NCBI GenBank assembly: GCA_034096865.1
Contig: JAWQFJ010009427.1
Coordinates: forward strand, 1 to 10,000
Direction of reading: 5' to 3'
DNA: 10,000 bases
Source: Theodoxus fluviatilis
Taxonomy: Eukaryota; Mollusca; Gastropoda; Cycloneritida; Neritidae
The translations under genes were made by a program, and so were the position numbers. Positions 1-7,867 of this stretch are shown here, piece after piece. Under the pieces are notes generated by a model that had not been told where the DNA came from, did not search any database, and worked only from the letters and a program-made list of their open reading frames with translations. How positions within the stretch are numbered: the stretch's first letter is position 1; the number at the start of each line of letters is the position of its first letter.

Positions 1-1509
1 TGCTGAGTCTGCTGAGACTGCTGAGGCTGCTGAGACTGCTGAGGCTGCTGAGTCTGCTGAGACTGCTGAGGCTGCTGAGTCTGCTGAGACTGCTGAGGCT
101 GCTGAGTCTGCTGAGACTGCTGAGGCTGCTGAGTCTGCTGAGACTGCTGAGGCTGCTGAGTCTGCTGAGACTGCTGAGGCTGCTGAGACTGCTGAGACTG
201 CTGAGGCTGCTGAGACTGCTGAGGCTGCTGAGTCTGCTGAGACTGCTGAGGCTGCTGAGTCTGCTGAGACTGCTGAGGCTGCTGAGACTGCTGAGGCTGC
301 TGAGACTGCTGAGACTGCTGAGGCTGCTGAGTCTGCTGAGACTGCTGAGGCTGCTGAGTCTGCTGAGACTGCTGAGACTGCTGAGGCTGCTGAGGCTGCT
401 GAGTCTGCTGAGACTGCTGAGTCTGCTGCTGCTGAGACTGCTGAGACTGCTGAGACTGCTGAGTCTGCTGAGGCTGCTGAGACTGCTGAGTCTGCTGAGA
501 CTGCTGAGTCTGCTGAGACTGCTGAGACTGCTGAGTCTGCTGAGACTGCTGAGTCTGCTGAGACTGCTGAGACTGCTGAGGCTGCTGAGTCTGCTGAGGC
601 TGCTGAGTCTGCTGAGGCTGCTGAGTCTGCTGAGGCTGCTGAGGCTGCTGAGGCTGCTGCATCTGCTGAGTCTGCTGAGACTGCTGAGTCTGCTGAGACT
701 GCTGAGATTGCTGAGGCTGCTGAGGCTGCTGAGACTGCTGAGTCTGCTGAGGCTGCTGAGTCTGCTGAGACTGCTGAGACTGCTGAGGCTGCTGAGGCTG
801 CTGAGACTGCTGTGGCTGCTGAGTCTGCTGAGACTGCTGAGACTGCTGAGGCTGCTGAGTTTGCTGAGACTGCTGAGGCTGCTGAGTCTGCTGAGACTGC
901 TGAGGCTGCTGAGTCTGCTGAGACTGCTGAGGCTGCTGAGGCTGCTGAGGCTGCTGAGGTTGCTGAGACTGCTGAGGCTGCTGAGTCTGCTGAGGTTGCT
1001 GAGTCTGCTGAGACTGCTGAGGCTGCTGAGTCTGCTGAGACTGCTGAGGCTGCTGAGGCTGCTGAGACTGCTGAGGCTGCTGAGACTGCTGAGGCTGCTG
1101 AGGCTGCTGAGACTGCTGAGGCTGCTGAGACTGCTGAGGCTGCTGAGTCTGCTGAGACTGCTGAGTCTGCTGAGACTGCTGAGACTGCTGAGGCTGCTGA
1201 GGCTGCTGAGACTGCTGAGGCTGCTGAGACTGCTGAGACTGCTGAGGCTGCTGAGTCTGCTGAGGCTGCTGAGACTGCTGAGGCTGCTGAGACTGCTGAG
1301 GCTGCTGAGGCTGCTGAGGCTGCTGAGACTGCTGAGGCTGCTGAGACTGCTGAGGCTGCTGAGTCTGCTGAGACTGCTGAGTCTGCTGAGACTGCTGAGA
1401 CTGCTGAGACTGCTGAGGCTGCTGAGTGCTGAGACTGCTGAGGCTGCTGAGTCTGCTGAGGCTGCTGAGGCTGCTGAGACTGCTGAGGCTGCTGAGTCTG
1501 CTGAGACTG
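1..1509. repeat. 9-bp minisatellite (CTGCTGAGN), about 167 units
   Basis: The tract is an uninterrupted tandem array of the unit CTGCTGAGN on the plus strand, where N is A, G or T and never C. From 51 to 185 the N positions run T-A-G five times, giving a perfect 27-bp higher-order repeat; elsewhere the order is looser. Departures from the unit are few: single substitutions at 708, 813, 861, 960 and 996, a CAT triplet at 660-662, one place with four consecutive CTGs near 422-435, and a 2-bp loss at about 1427. Every other length change is a multiple of three. All three minus-strand frames and two plus-strand frames lack stops, so openness alone does not show coding. The array continues past the left edge of the window. 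Confidence 0.97.
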
Positions 1510-1605
1510 TTTAAGTCTCTCCCTCTCTTGTCGCTCTTGCCTCTCCTTCTCTGCTGCTTTCTCTCTCTCCTGTCTCTCCCTCTCGGCCTGGGGTGGATCA
1601 TACCC
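1..1605 (-). CDS. Candidate partial coding exon: charged linker followed by Gln-Gln-(Ser/Thr/Pro) repeats
   Basis: Read on the minus strand from 1605, the sequence first gives about 32 codons rich in Glu, Arg, Gln and Lys (GYDPPQAERERQEREK and onward, 1605-1510), which looks like a short coiled coil or charged helix. The same frame then enters the 9-bp array as QQS, QQT and QQP triplets. A 2-bp deletion at about 1427 moves this frame to Ser-Ala repeats, while the Gln-rich reading continues to the window edge in the neighbouring frame. All five single-base departures from the unit are silent in that Gln frame (four CAG to CAA, one CCT to CCA), which hints at past or present constraint. No start codon, splice site or stop can be fixed, and the frame is open upstream to about 1875. 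It could be an exon of a structural or extracellular Gln-rich protein, a broken copy, or non-coding repeat. The function is unknown. Confidence 0.33.
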
Positions 1606-1870
1606 GGGTACTGAAGGGCGGCGGCGCTCCATCGACGAGTCGGATGGGCATGATGGTGGTGCAGTAGCGGTTGGACGCCTGGCCGTTGTAGACGCCGTCA
1701 TCCTCGGTCCTGACTCTTGGAATGTACAGGTCCCCATCCAGCATGCTGTGCTCTCTGGGCAGGACGGAGCCGGCCACGTTGGTGGCGGTACAGTGGTAGG
1801 TGCCCGCGTCTTCGGGTCGCACCCCTGGGATGACGAGAGCGCCTTCACTGTAGACCGCCGTGGCGGGCAT
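1604..1870 (-). CDS. Immunoglobulin-like domain coding fragment, two half-domains in tandem
   Basis: The minus-strand frame contains two copies of the E-F-G strand half of an Ig domain. The first is EGALVIPGVRPEDAGTYHC followed by TATNVAGS, with the canonical D-A-G-x-Y-x-C motif and its Cys codon at 1792-1790. The second is DGDLYIPRVRTEDDGVYNG followed by QASN, where the Cys position is Gly (codon 1684-1682) and a Cys appears a few residues later (RYCTT). The two motifs are only 36 codons apart, whereas complete tandem Ig domains are roughly 90-100 residues apart, so the second copy lacks its A-D strands. Codons are GC-rich at third positions, unlike the surroundings. The frame meets TGA at 1600-1598, but CGG|GTATGA at 1606-1598 could be a splice donor. 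The second half resembles Ig domains of animal surface receptors, perhaps Tie-type receptor kinases; this is inference from memory of the family. It is either an exon of a cell-surface Ig protein or a decayed copy. The 5' boundary is uncertain: an ATG lies at 1870, but an exon could start at an AG nearby. Confidence 0.6.
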
Positions 1871-3403
1871 TGTTTCAATCATAGATGATTCATAACACAA
1901 GTGTGCATTTAGTTGAGTCCAGGTTTATTGAGTCCTCAAACGAATGATTGAAACAATTTAGCAAGTAGAATACACGCGGGAAGGTACGCTGCATGTGAGG
2001 CCATTTTGGTGAAGGGAGGTCACTGCAGTTGTGTTGCAAGTTAGGACGGTGGTCTCCCCTGTTAGCGTCTGCTAGGAACTGAACATCATGTAGTTACCAA
2101 CTTTGGATCAAAATGTGGAAAAAAATGTAATAAACATTTGCTTGACAAGCACAATTGATCAAGGATTCAGGCGGCTTCTATTGCTTTCTCTCGCATCAGC
2201 ATTAAGGCAAAGGCAAGTCACACATTTACGCAATGAATGATTTAGCGAAAGTAAGAGCAGAAACATTTCGCCCCAAGAGCGAAGAAATAACAGAATTTTG
2301 CATGCATCAGTAGTAAAAGTAATATCAAACCGTCTTTTTCCGGTGCTATGAAATCAATACGAGACTACCGAGTTTGCGTGCAGGGGAACAGAGGCTCGAT
2401 ACAGATGTGGTGATCGGTGGTAAGGTTGGAGTCAAGTAAGACGCAGGGGCGAAGTCGAGTTACTTTCCACTTTTTATTGGCAGTTGGTACAAGCTCTTGG
2501 TAAATGAACTTCTGGACCCGGGGTGGTGAAATGGTTTCTCTGGCTGTGTGCCGTCTCCCCCTTATTAAGCGGATGCACGGACCTCGCAGGAGCCAGGGTG
2601 TGGATTGTACCACAAATTCTAACCCATGGCTCCGGGGTTGTGTTTCTATTTGGCAGAAAGGAGAGATTACTTAATTTAACTCGCTTTGAAATTACTTCTT
2701 ACAAATGTTGCCTCATTCAGCATAACACAGTCTATTGAATGAATCATATGCCGTTGCAAGTGGTTGTCTTACTTGAGAGGAAACATCACATTTATAGTCA
2801 AAATGTCACAATTCAGATGGCAGAGTGGGAGAACGGCTCACTAGCCAGGGGTCACGCTAATGTAAGGAGTGACTGACAGGGCAGCTGCACCTACAATCAG
2901 ACCACAGCAGAGGAGGGGTCGCAGAGCGGTCAGCTGGTCAGCTTCCCTTACAGAAAGGATGGGGAAGGGAAGTTGGAGAGAGGTCTGACACACAGGATAG
3001 GGGGGTGGGAGAGTCAGAAGCAGGGATAACTGAATAGAGGATGAGCACAGCAGATGTACAATACACACACGCCCTGACTGCGAGACACGCAGGCAGGAGA
3101 AATACATTCACAGGATGCTACTTCAGACATTATCCTCTTTTCTTCATCAACACCTTTGCCTTGTGCATCCCATGGGAGTGCAACAGTTCTCTGCTTCGAG
3201 ACAAACTAGACTGTACTGTCAGGATATCGGCATGCCATGGACTTGCTTGGGTATTTCATGCATGAACGTACATCATCAACACAAAAACTTGATATGTGCC
3301 CTGTTACAAATATAGAGGGTATTGGAGACATCAGTGCAGTACTTCGTGTCAGTGTCAGTGAAAATCGAACCATTGATAACAAGAGCTCGGGCAATTCAGT
3401 CTT
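1871..3403. other. Intergenic or intronic DNA without a recognised gene
   Basis: This stretch is of mixed composition. The reading frames in it are short (under 90 codons) and show no domain motif or codon pattern that I recognise. From about 2920 to 3060 the plus strand is purine-rich. An AATAAA lies near 2130 on the plus strand and its complement (TTTATT) near 1925, but neither follows a credible coding region. I see no tRNA, rRNA or transposase signal. Confidence 0.6.
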
Positions 3404-4852
3404 ACGTAGCGAGCATGTAGCGAGCACATAACGAGCAAGTAGCGAGCACGTAGTAGCACGTAGCGAGCACGTAGAGAGCACGTAGCGAGCACGTAGCAAG
3501 CATGTAGCGAGCACGTAGCGAGCATGTAGCGAGCATGCAGCGAGCACGTAGTAGCACGTAGGAGCACATAGTGAGCACGTAGCAGGCACGTAGCGAGCAT
3601 GTAGCGAGCACGTAGCGAGCACGTAGCGACCATGTAGCGAGCACGTAGCGACCATGTAGCGAGCATGTAGCGAGCACGTAGCGACCATGTAGCGAGCACG
3701 TAGCGACCATGTAGCGAGCATGTAGCGAGCACGTAGCGAGCACGTAGCGAGCATGTAGCGAGCATGTAGCAGGCACGTAGCGAGCATTTAGCGAGCACGT
3801 AGCGAGCACGTAGCGAGCGAGCACGTAGCGAGCACATAGTGAGCACGTAGCGAGCACGTAGCGACCATGTAGCGAGCATGTAGCGAGCATGTAGCAGGCA
3901 CGTAGCGAGCATGTAGCGAGCAAGTAGCGAGCATGTAGCGAGCACGTAGCGAGCATGTTGCGAGCATGTAGCGAGCACGTAGCGAGCATGTAGCGAGCAT
4001 GTAGCAGGCACGTAGCGAGCATGTAGCGAGCATGTAGCGAGCATGTAGCAGGCACGTAGCGAGCATGTAGCGAGCATGTTGCGAGCATGTAGCGAGCACG
4101 TAGCGAGCACGTAGCGAGCATGTAGCGAGCATGTAGCAGGCACGTAGCGAGCATGTAGCGAGCACGTAGCGAGCACGTAGCGAGCACATAGTGAGCACGT
4201 AGCGAGCATGTAGCGAGCACGTAGCGAGCACGTAGCGAGCACGTAGCGAGCACGTAGCAAGCACGTAGCGAGCATAGTGAGCACGTAGCGAGCACGTAGC
4301 GAGCACGTAGCGAGCACATAGCGAGCACGTAGCGAGCACGTAGTGAGCACGTAGCGAGCACGTAGCGAGCAGGTAGCGAGCACATAATGAGCACGTAGCG
4401 AGCACATAATGAGCACGTAGCGAGCAAGTAGCGAGCATATAGTGAACACGTAGCGAGCACATAACGAGCACGTAGCGAGCAGGTAGAGAACACATAGAGA
4501 GCACATAATGAGCACGTAGCGAGCAAGTAGCGAGCACGTAGGAGCACATAGCGAGCATGTAGTGAACACGTAGCGAGCACATAATGAGCACGTAGCGAGC
4601 ATATAGCGAGCATGTAGCGAGCATGTAGCGAGCATGTAGCGAGCATGTAGTGAACACGTAGCGAGCACATAACGAGCAAGTAGCGAGCAAGTAGCAAACA
4701 CGTAGTGAGCACATAACGAGCACGTAGCGAGCAAGTAGCGAGCACGTAGGAAGCATGTAGCGAGCACGTAGCGAGCATGTAGCGAGCACGTAGCGAGCAT
4801 GTAGCGAGCATGTAGGGAGCACGTAGCGAGCATATAGCGAGCACACAACGAG
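3404..4852. repeat. 11-bp satellite array (TAGCGAGCACG), about 130 units
   Basis: The tract is a tandem array of an 11-bp unit, consensus TAGCGAGCACG, with a very common variant ending CATG. Frequent variants include TAGTGAG, TAGCAAG, TAACGAG and TAATGAG at the first half, CACA, CATA and CAAG at the second half, plus TAGCAGGCACG and TAGCGACCATG. A few units are 9, 10 or 15 bp long and shift the register. Because 11 is not a multiple of three and the unit has no minus-strand stop in any phase, all three minus frames stay open for hundreds of codons, each spelling the same 11-residue peptide (ARYVLATCSLH-like). Those frames are a by-product of the period and not genes. Diverged units continue to about 4965 (GCGAGCACTCAGCGAGC). 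Confidence 0.97.
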
Positions 4853-5539
4853 AACCATCTCAGCGTGGTCAACGAACGACTATGGAGCGTGTTTGTCGCA
4901 CTGTCTGGAGGAGACTCGACCGTCAATTCTCACTGCGCGAGCACTCAGCGAGCACACAGCGAGCGTGTTCGTGTGTGTGTCCTGTTCTACAAAACTTGAA
5001 GTTTACTGCACAAACGCACCTGTTGCTCACTGTGTAGAGATCAGCAAAATCAAAGGACGTCGCCATTGCAGATAATGGTCATGACGCTACATCACATGCC
5101 TGCCCTGCAATGATTGGCTATTCCGTTAACGAACCGCTCGCTCGAAGTTGAACTGGTTCTGCTTGGCTGCCAGCCGATATCAAAAAGCACAAAACTGATG
5201 CTCATCTGTATTTGCGCTCGCTCAGTCGGTTCGCCCAGCCGTTCTTTGACCGCGCTCGCCACACGCTCGCTCAGTGGGAATTGACCCTTGAAACGCCTGC
5301 AGGCAGCCCGGGACACGCGCTCTTTCAGTGGGAATTGGTCATTAGGGCACTTCTCATATCTGTGTCGGCACTAACGTCTTCCCCAAATCCCCCTGTGGGT
5401 TGGTGGTATGAATAGACCCACTGCGTCTCCCAAAACGATTTGTAAAAGGCGAACAGCTAGGAAAAATCTAGACTTCATTTTCTCTAACTATCTCTGATTA
5501 TCTTTTGTCATACATAGCCTCCCACACTGTCCCTAAAAT
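4853..5539. other. Unique DNA flanking the 11-bp satellite, no recognised gene
   Basis: The left part (4930-4970) holds diverged relatives of the 11-bp satellite. The rest is mixed sequence with CGCTCGCTC motifs near 5140 and 5210-5275. Short reading frames exist on both strands around 5092-5415, but they overlap each other and mirror a small duplication there, and I recognise no protein family. I see no RNA gene. Confidence 0.5.
5258..5337. repeat. Diverged 54-bp direct duplication
   Basis: TCAGTGGGAATTG occurs at 5271-5283 and again at 5325-5337, 54 bp apart. Each copy is preceded by a related segment (CACACGCTCGC and GACACGCGCTC). The plus-strand translation echoes this as HTLAQWEL and HALFQWEL. 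It is likely two units of an old tandem repeat. A further CGCTCGCTCAGT lies upstream near 5215. Confidence 0.6.
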
Positions 5540-5613
5540 TTCATTCATTCATTCATTCATTCATTCATTCATTCATTCATTCATTCATTCATTCATTCAT
5601 TCATTCATTCATT
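5540..5613. repeat. TTCA tetranucleotide microsatellite, about 18 copies
   Basis: An uninterrupted run of TTCA units. It ends in ATTTAATGAAT, which is nearly the inverted complement of the last repeat unit, so a small hairpin is possible at the right edge. Confidence 0.97.
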
Positions 5614-5884
5614 TAATGAATCGGAGGGAACGGTGGACACACTTGACAATGATGTAAATGGTCCCGGAGTTGAGGTCAAAGGTTGAAGGAACAAACGCGC
5701 GCAAATTCAATTGTGCAGGTCTGCAGTATGTATCACCGCCTCGCTAACAAGCGCGAATCAGACGCAGCAGTAGAAGCGGACCATAAATTGGTAATGGAAG
5801 TACCTTGCGGCGGAGAAGTAAACAAATGTCTGCCACGATGCTTTCAAGCATCAACCGATAAACTCTTCTCTGGCAACGGCGTGC
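5614..5884. other. Unique DNA, no recognised gene
   Basis: Mixed-composition sequence. A plus-strand reading frame with an ATG at 5728 crosses it and gives a compositionally ordinary peptide of about 55 residues before running into the G-poor tract. No family motif or splice context supports it as a gene. Confidence 0.5.
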
Positions 5885-6535
5885 ACGTCACCCTCTTTGT
5901 TTATCTTATCATTGTCCTCGTCTCTCTATGCTGTAATCTACCTCCCCTCTATTCATACTCTATATCGCTCTCTCCTATCTATCTATCTCTTCTAACTAGG
6001 TGGTGTCTGCCGTGTGTAGTGGGTATGTATACCCTCCCTCACATTTACAAACATTATCTCTATATTCTCACACCTAATCTCTATCTCATCCTCTTCTACT
6101 ATACTCTACTCCCTCTCTCGCTCCTGTCTACCACCACTAACTACACCTTATACTTCATTTCATGCTTCTATCCTTCCCTTATAATTCTATCATAACATAC
6201 CTTTCAATACCTCTCTTGCCTCTCATCAATATCATACCTTCTTTTTCTATCTCTCTCACTATAAATATATATCCTCCCCTCTCAATAGCTCCCGTCCCTT
6301 TAACAATCATAGATCTCTCCCTCCTCTCTCCACACTCAAATATCTCTCCATCCTATCATATATCTCCCCCCCACCATCACGGTCTTCTCCCCCCTCACCC
6401 TCTTATATACCTCTACCCTCTCATATATCACTCACCCTCCTATCACTCTCATCTCTCCAAAACACACCCCCCTAACACCCTTCTCCCTTATACCCAGCCC
6501 CACCTACTACACACCACCATAATTATCATAGCATT
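5885..6535. repeat. G-depleted, pyrimidine-rich low-complexity tract
   Basis: The plus strand is made almost entirely of C, T and A, with G extremely rare, especially from 6020 to 6535. It is rich in CTCTC, TATCTAT, CACCCTC and ATATAT pieces without one fixed period. The scarcity of G removes most TAG and TGA stops, which explains the two overlapping plus-strand reading frames here (ending at about 6195 and 6593). Their peptides are Leu/Ser/Ile/Pro/Tyr-rich with no fold signature, so I do not call them genes. Confidence 0.85.
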
Positions 6536-6789
6536 CCACCGGGCTACGCTACCAGTAGATCGAACACGAGTGAGTAATCTTTATCCTGAATGAGTTTAAT
6601 ACAAAATGATACGAATATTTTGCTCATCATTAATGATTTTCTCTCCTAAATGCTACTATTCATATATAGTTAAATTTATTTACTCTTCTTACATATATCA
6701 TATCTTCCTATCTTAATCTCTATCATCTTGTCCCCTTTCCTCCTCCTCGCATCTTCCTATCTACGTTATAATCCTTCCCTCTATCTGTC
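6536..6789. other. AT-rich unique DNA, no recognised gene
   Basis: AT-rich sequence with scattered pyrimidine-rich pieces towards its right end. I see no reading frame, RNA gene or repeat of note. Confidence 0.5.
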
Positions 6790-6900
6790 TCTCGTCTACG
6801 TACATCTGTGCTGTCGTACTTGTCTGTCTGATCTGTTCTGGTCATGTCTGTCTAGTCTGTCTGTCTGCGCTAGTCTTCTGTCTAGTCCGTCTGGACGGAG
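6790..6900. repeat. Degenerate TCTG-rich tract
   Basis: Imperfect TCTG, GTCTG and GTCTAG units cluster here, with a short TCTGTCTGTC core near 6860. The tract ends in a small hairpin, TCCGTC-TG-GACGGA, at about 6887-6900. It is a decayed microsatellite. Confidence 0.75.
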
Positions 6901-6997
6901 AGTTTAGTGCTGATCTCTCTCGTCAAACCCTACCCCGCTCTCTATTTAGCTAAAAACTTCTCTTTCCTACTAACTACTACTACAACATCGTAATGGT

Positions 6998-7022
6998 TCT
7001 CTCTCTCTCTCTCTCTCTCTTC
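6998..7022. repeat. (TC)n dinucleotide microsatellite
   Basis: About twelve uninterrupted TC units. On the minus strand this gives the RERERE-type peptide seen in an otherwise unsupported reading frame. Confidence 0.97.
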
Positions 7023-7066
7023 TTCGTCTAGTCCTGGGCACCAGGTGACAAGAGAACTGGGGCGAG

Positions 7067-7300
7067 TTGCATAGATGCGAGGAAAGCCAAGATCCTGCGA
7101 GGAATAGGCCGGTGTCGTGTCAAGATGGTGAAAGCAGAAGTAAAGGCAATGTAAATGCTGCTTGGGGCTGGCTGTGTAGTTGCTACTGGAGCAGGCCCCG
7201 AAAACACAAAGATCGCAGCAGTCCAGCTGATGAGGGAGGTATGCGATTCTTGACATGTTGACACCGGCCGACGGCTTTGCAGGACCTCGCGTCTATGCAA
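7067..7300. repeat. Imperfect inverted repeat with about 120-bp spacer
   Basis: Three blocks on the left recur as reverse complements on the right, in collinear inverted order: TTGCATAGAYGCGAGG (7067-7082 with 7285-7300, one mismatch), GGCCGGTGTC (7107-7116 with 7260-7269, exact) and TGTCAAGA (7118-7125 with 7248-7255, exact). The sequence between the first two blocks also shares TCCTGC on both arms. The arms are about 59 and 53 bp and enclose 7126-7247. Both arms translate to similar peptides when read inward (HRCEESQDPARNRPVSCQ and LHRREVLQSRRPVSTCQ). This could be a fold-back element, a small non-autonomous transposon remnant or an inverted duplication. I see no target-site duplication. 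Confidence 0.75.
7155..7253 (+). CDS. Short coding-like reading frame inside the inverted repeat, unknown
   Basis: Thirty-two codons run from ATG at 7155 to TGA at 7251-7253. The peptide begins MLLGAGCVVATGAGPENTKI and continues AAVQLMREVCDS. It has a Gly/Ala-rich hydrophobic segment, then an amphipathic helix-like segment, and reads more like protein than its surroundings. The same frame continues upstream (KMVKAEVKAM, from about 7122) across an in-frame TAA at 7152-7154. GAG|GTATGC at 7236-7244 could be a splice donor. It lies in the spacer of the inverted repeat and its end overlaps the right arm. It may be a decayed exon or chance. I recognise no family. Confidence 0.22.
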   Translation: MLLGAGCVVATGAGPENTKIAAVQLMREVCDS

Positions 7301-7867
7301 AGAGGCCCGGGTGTGACATCTGAAGACGACGGGTTGCGTTGTGCAGTCGGTCGACGTTCGAGACAACGAAAGAAGGCGGCAGCCATTTGCAATGTCCGAA
7401 ATTTGGCCGTTTGTACCTTTGCAACTGTTCTTGTTCAGATGAGCGATTTCCTTCTTGTTTCAAATGTTCAAATAAACCAAAACACTACAACATGCACGAG
7501 CGCTTGCAGAAACAGGCACGCAGGCGCAAGCAAACGCGCATTCAAAGCAAGCAAACAAACACAGACATCCGTGTACAAACACGCACGCATGCACGCACAC
7601 ATAGGCAATCGCAGCTCTAGGTAAGATACAGGTTTATATAGCGACTCACTGTCAAGTGAGAGGTTCAAAGCACTTGAAATTTTACCCCCCTGGTCATTGG
7701 ACCGCATAATCCGTCCACATTGGCTCCCTCAACAGTCGCAGGTGGCACGGGCGTCTGACTGACTGGCCCAGACACACAATGCATACGTCACAGCGCGTAT
7801 CTTCCACAGAGCGGACAACCCAAATGAAGCCAAATGACCAAGCCAAAGGGCAAACTTCCTTCGGATC
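7301..7867. other. Unique DNA with an ACGC/AAAC-rich stretch, no recognised gene
   Basis: Overlapping reading frames of 70-115 codons occur on both strands without any domain signal. From about 7490 to 7610 the sequence is rich in GCACGC, CAAACA and ACACGC pieces, a decayed purine/cytosine simple sequence. AG|GTAAGA at 7619-7626 matches a splice donor consensus but follows no credible exon. Confidence 0.5.

Noticed and set aside
812..1432. Plus-strand frame of Ala-Glu-(Thr/Ala/Ser) repeats
   Set aside because: It is another phase of the same repeat, and most single substitutions change the amino acid in it.
708..1514. Long plus-strand frame of Leu-Leu-Arg/Ser repeats
   Set aside because: It is one of several stop-free phases of the 9-bp repeat, begins at a TTG, and has no flanking coding sequence.
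2524..2534. tRNA A-box-like TGGTGAAATGG, possible tRNA or SINE head
   Set aside because: No B box at the expected distance and no cloverleaf could be drawn from the surrounding bases.
3206..4926. Minus-strand frames of 193 to 523 codons
   Set aside because: They are products of a stop-free 11-bp period. All three phases give the same repeated peptide, and the ends are unrelated flanking DNA.
5683..6195. Plus-strand 170-codon frame with a hydrophobic, Tyr/Leu/Ser-rich second half
   Set aside because: The second half is explained by the G-depleted tract, which removes stops. The first half has no recognised motif.
6162..6593. Plus-strand Ser/Pro/Ile-rich frame
   Set aside because: It is the same G-depletion artefact in a second phase.
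7277..7624. Plus-strand 115-codon frame and its overlapping neighbours
   Set aside because: Overlapping frames on both strands have equal claims. The later part is ACGC/AAAC simple sequence, and no domain motif is seen.
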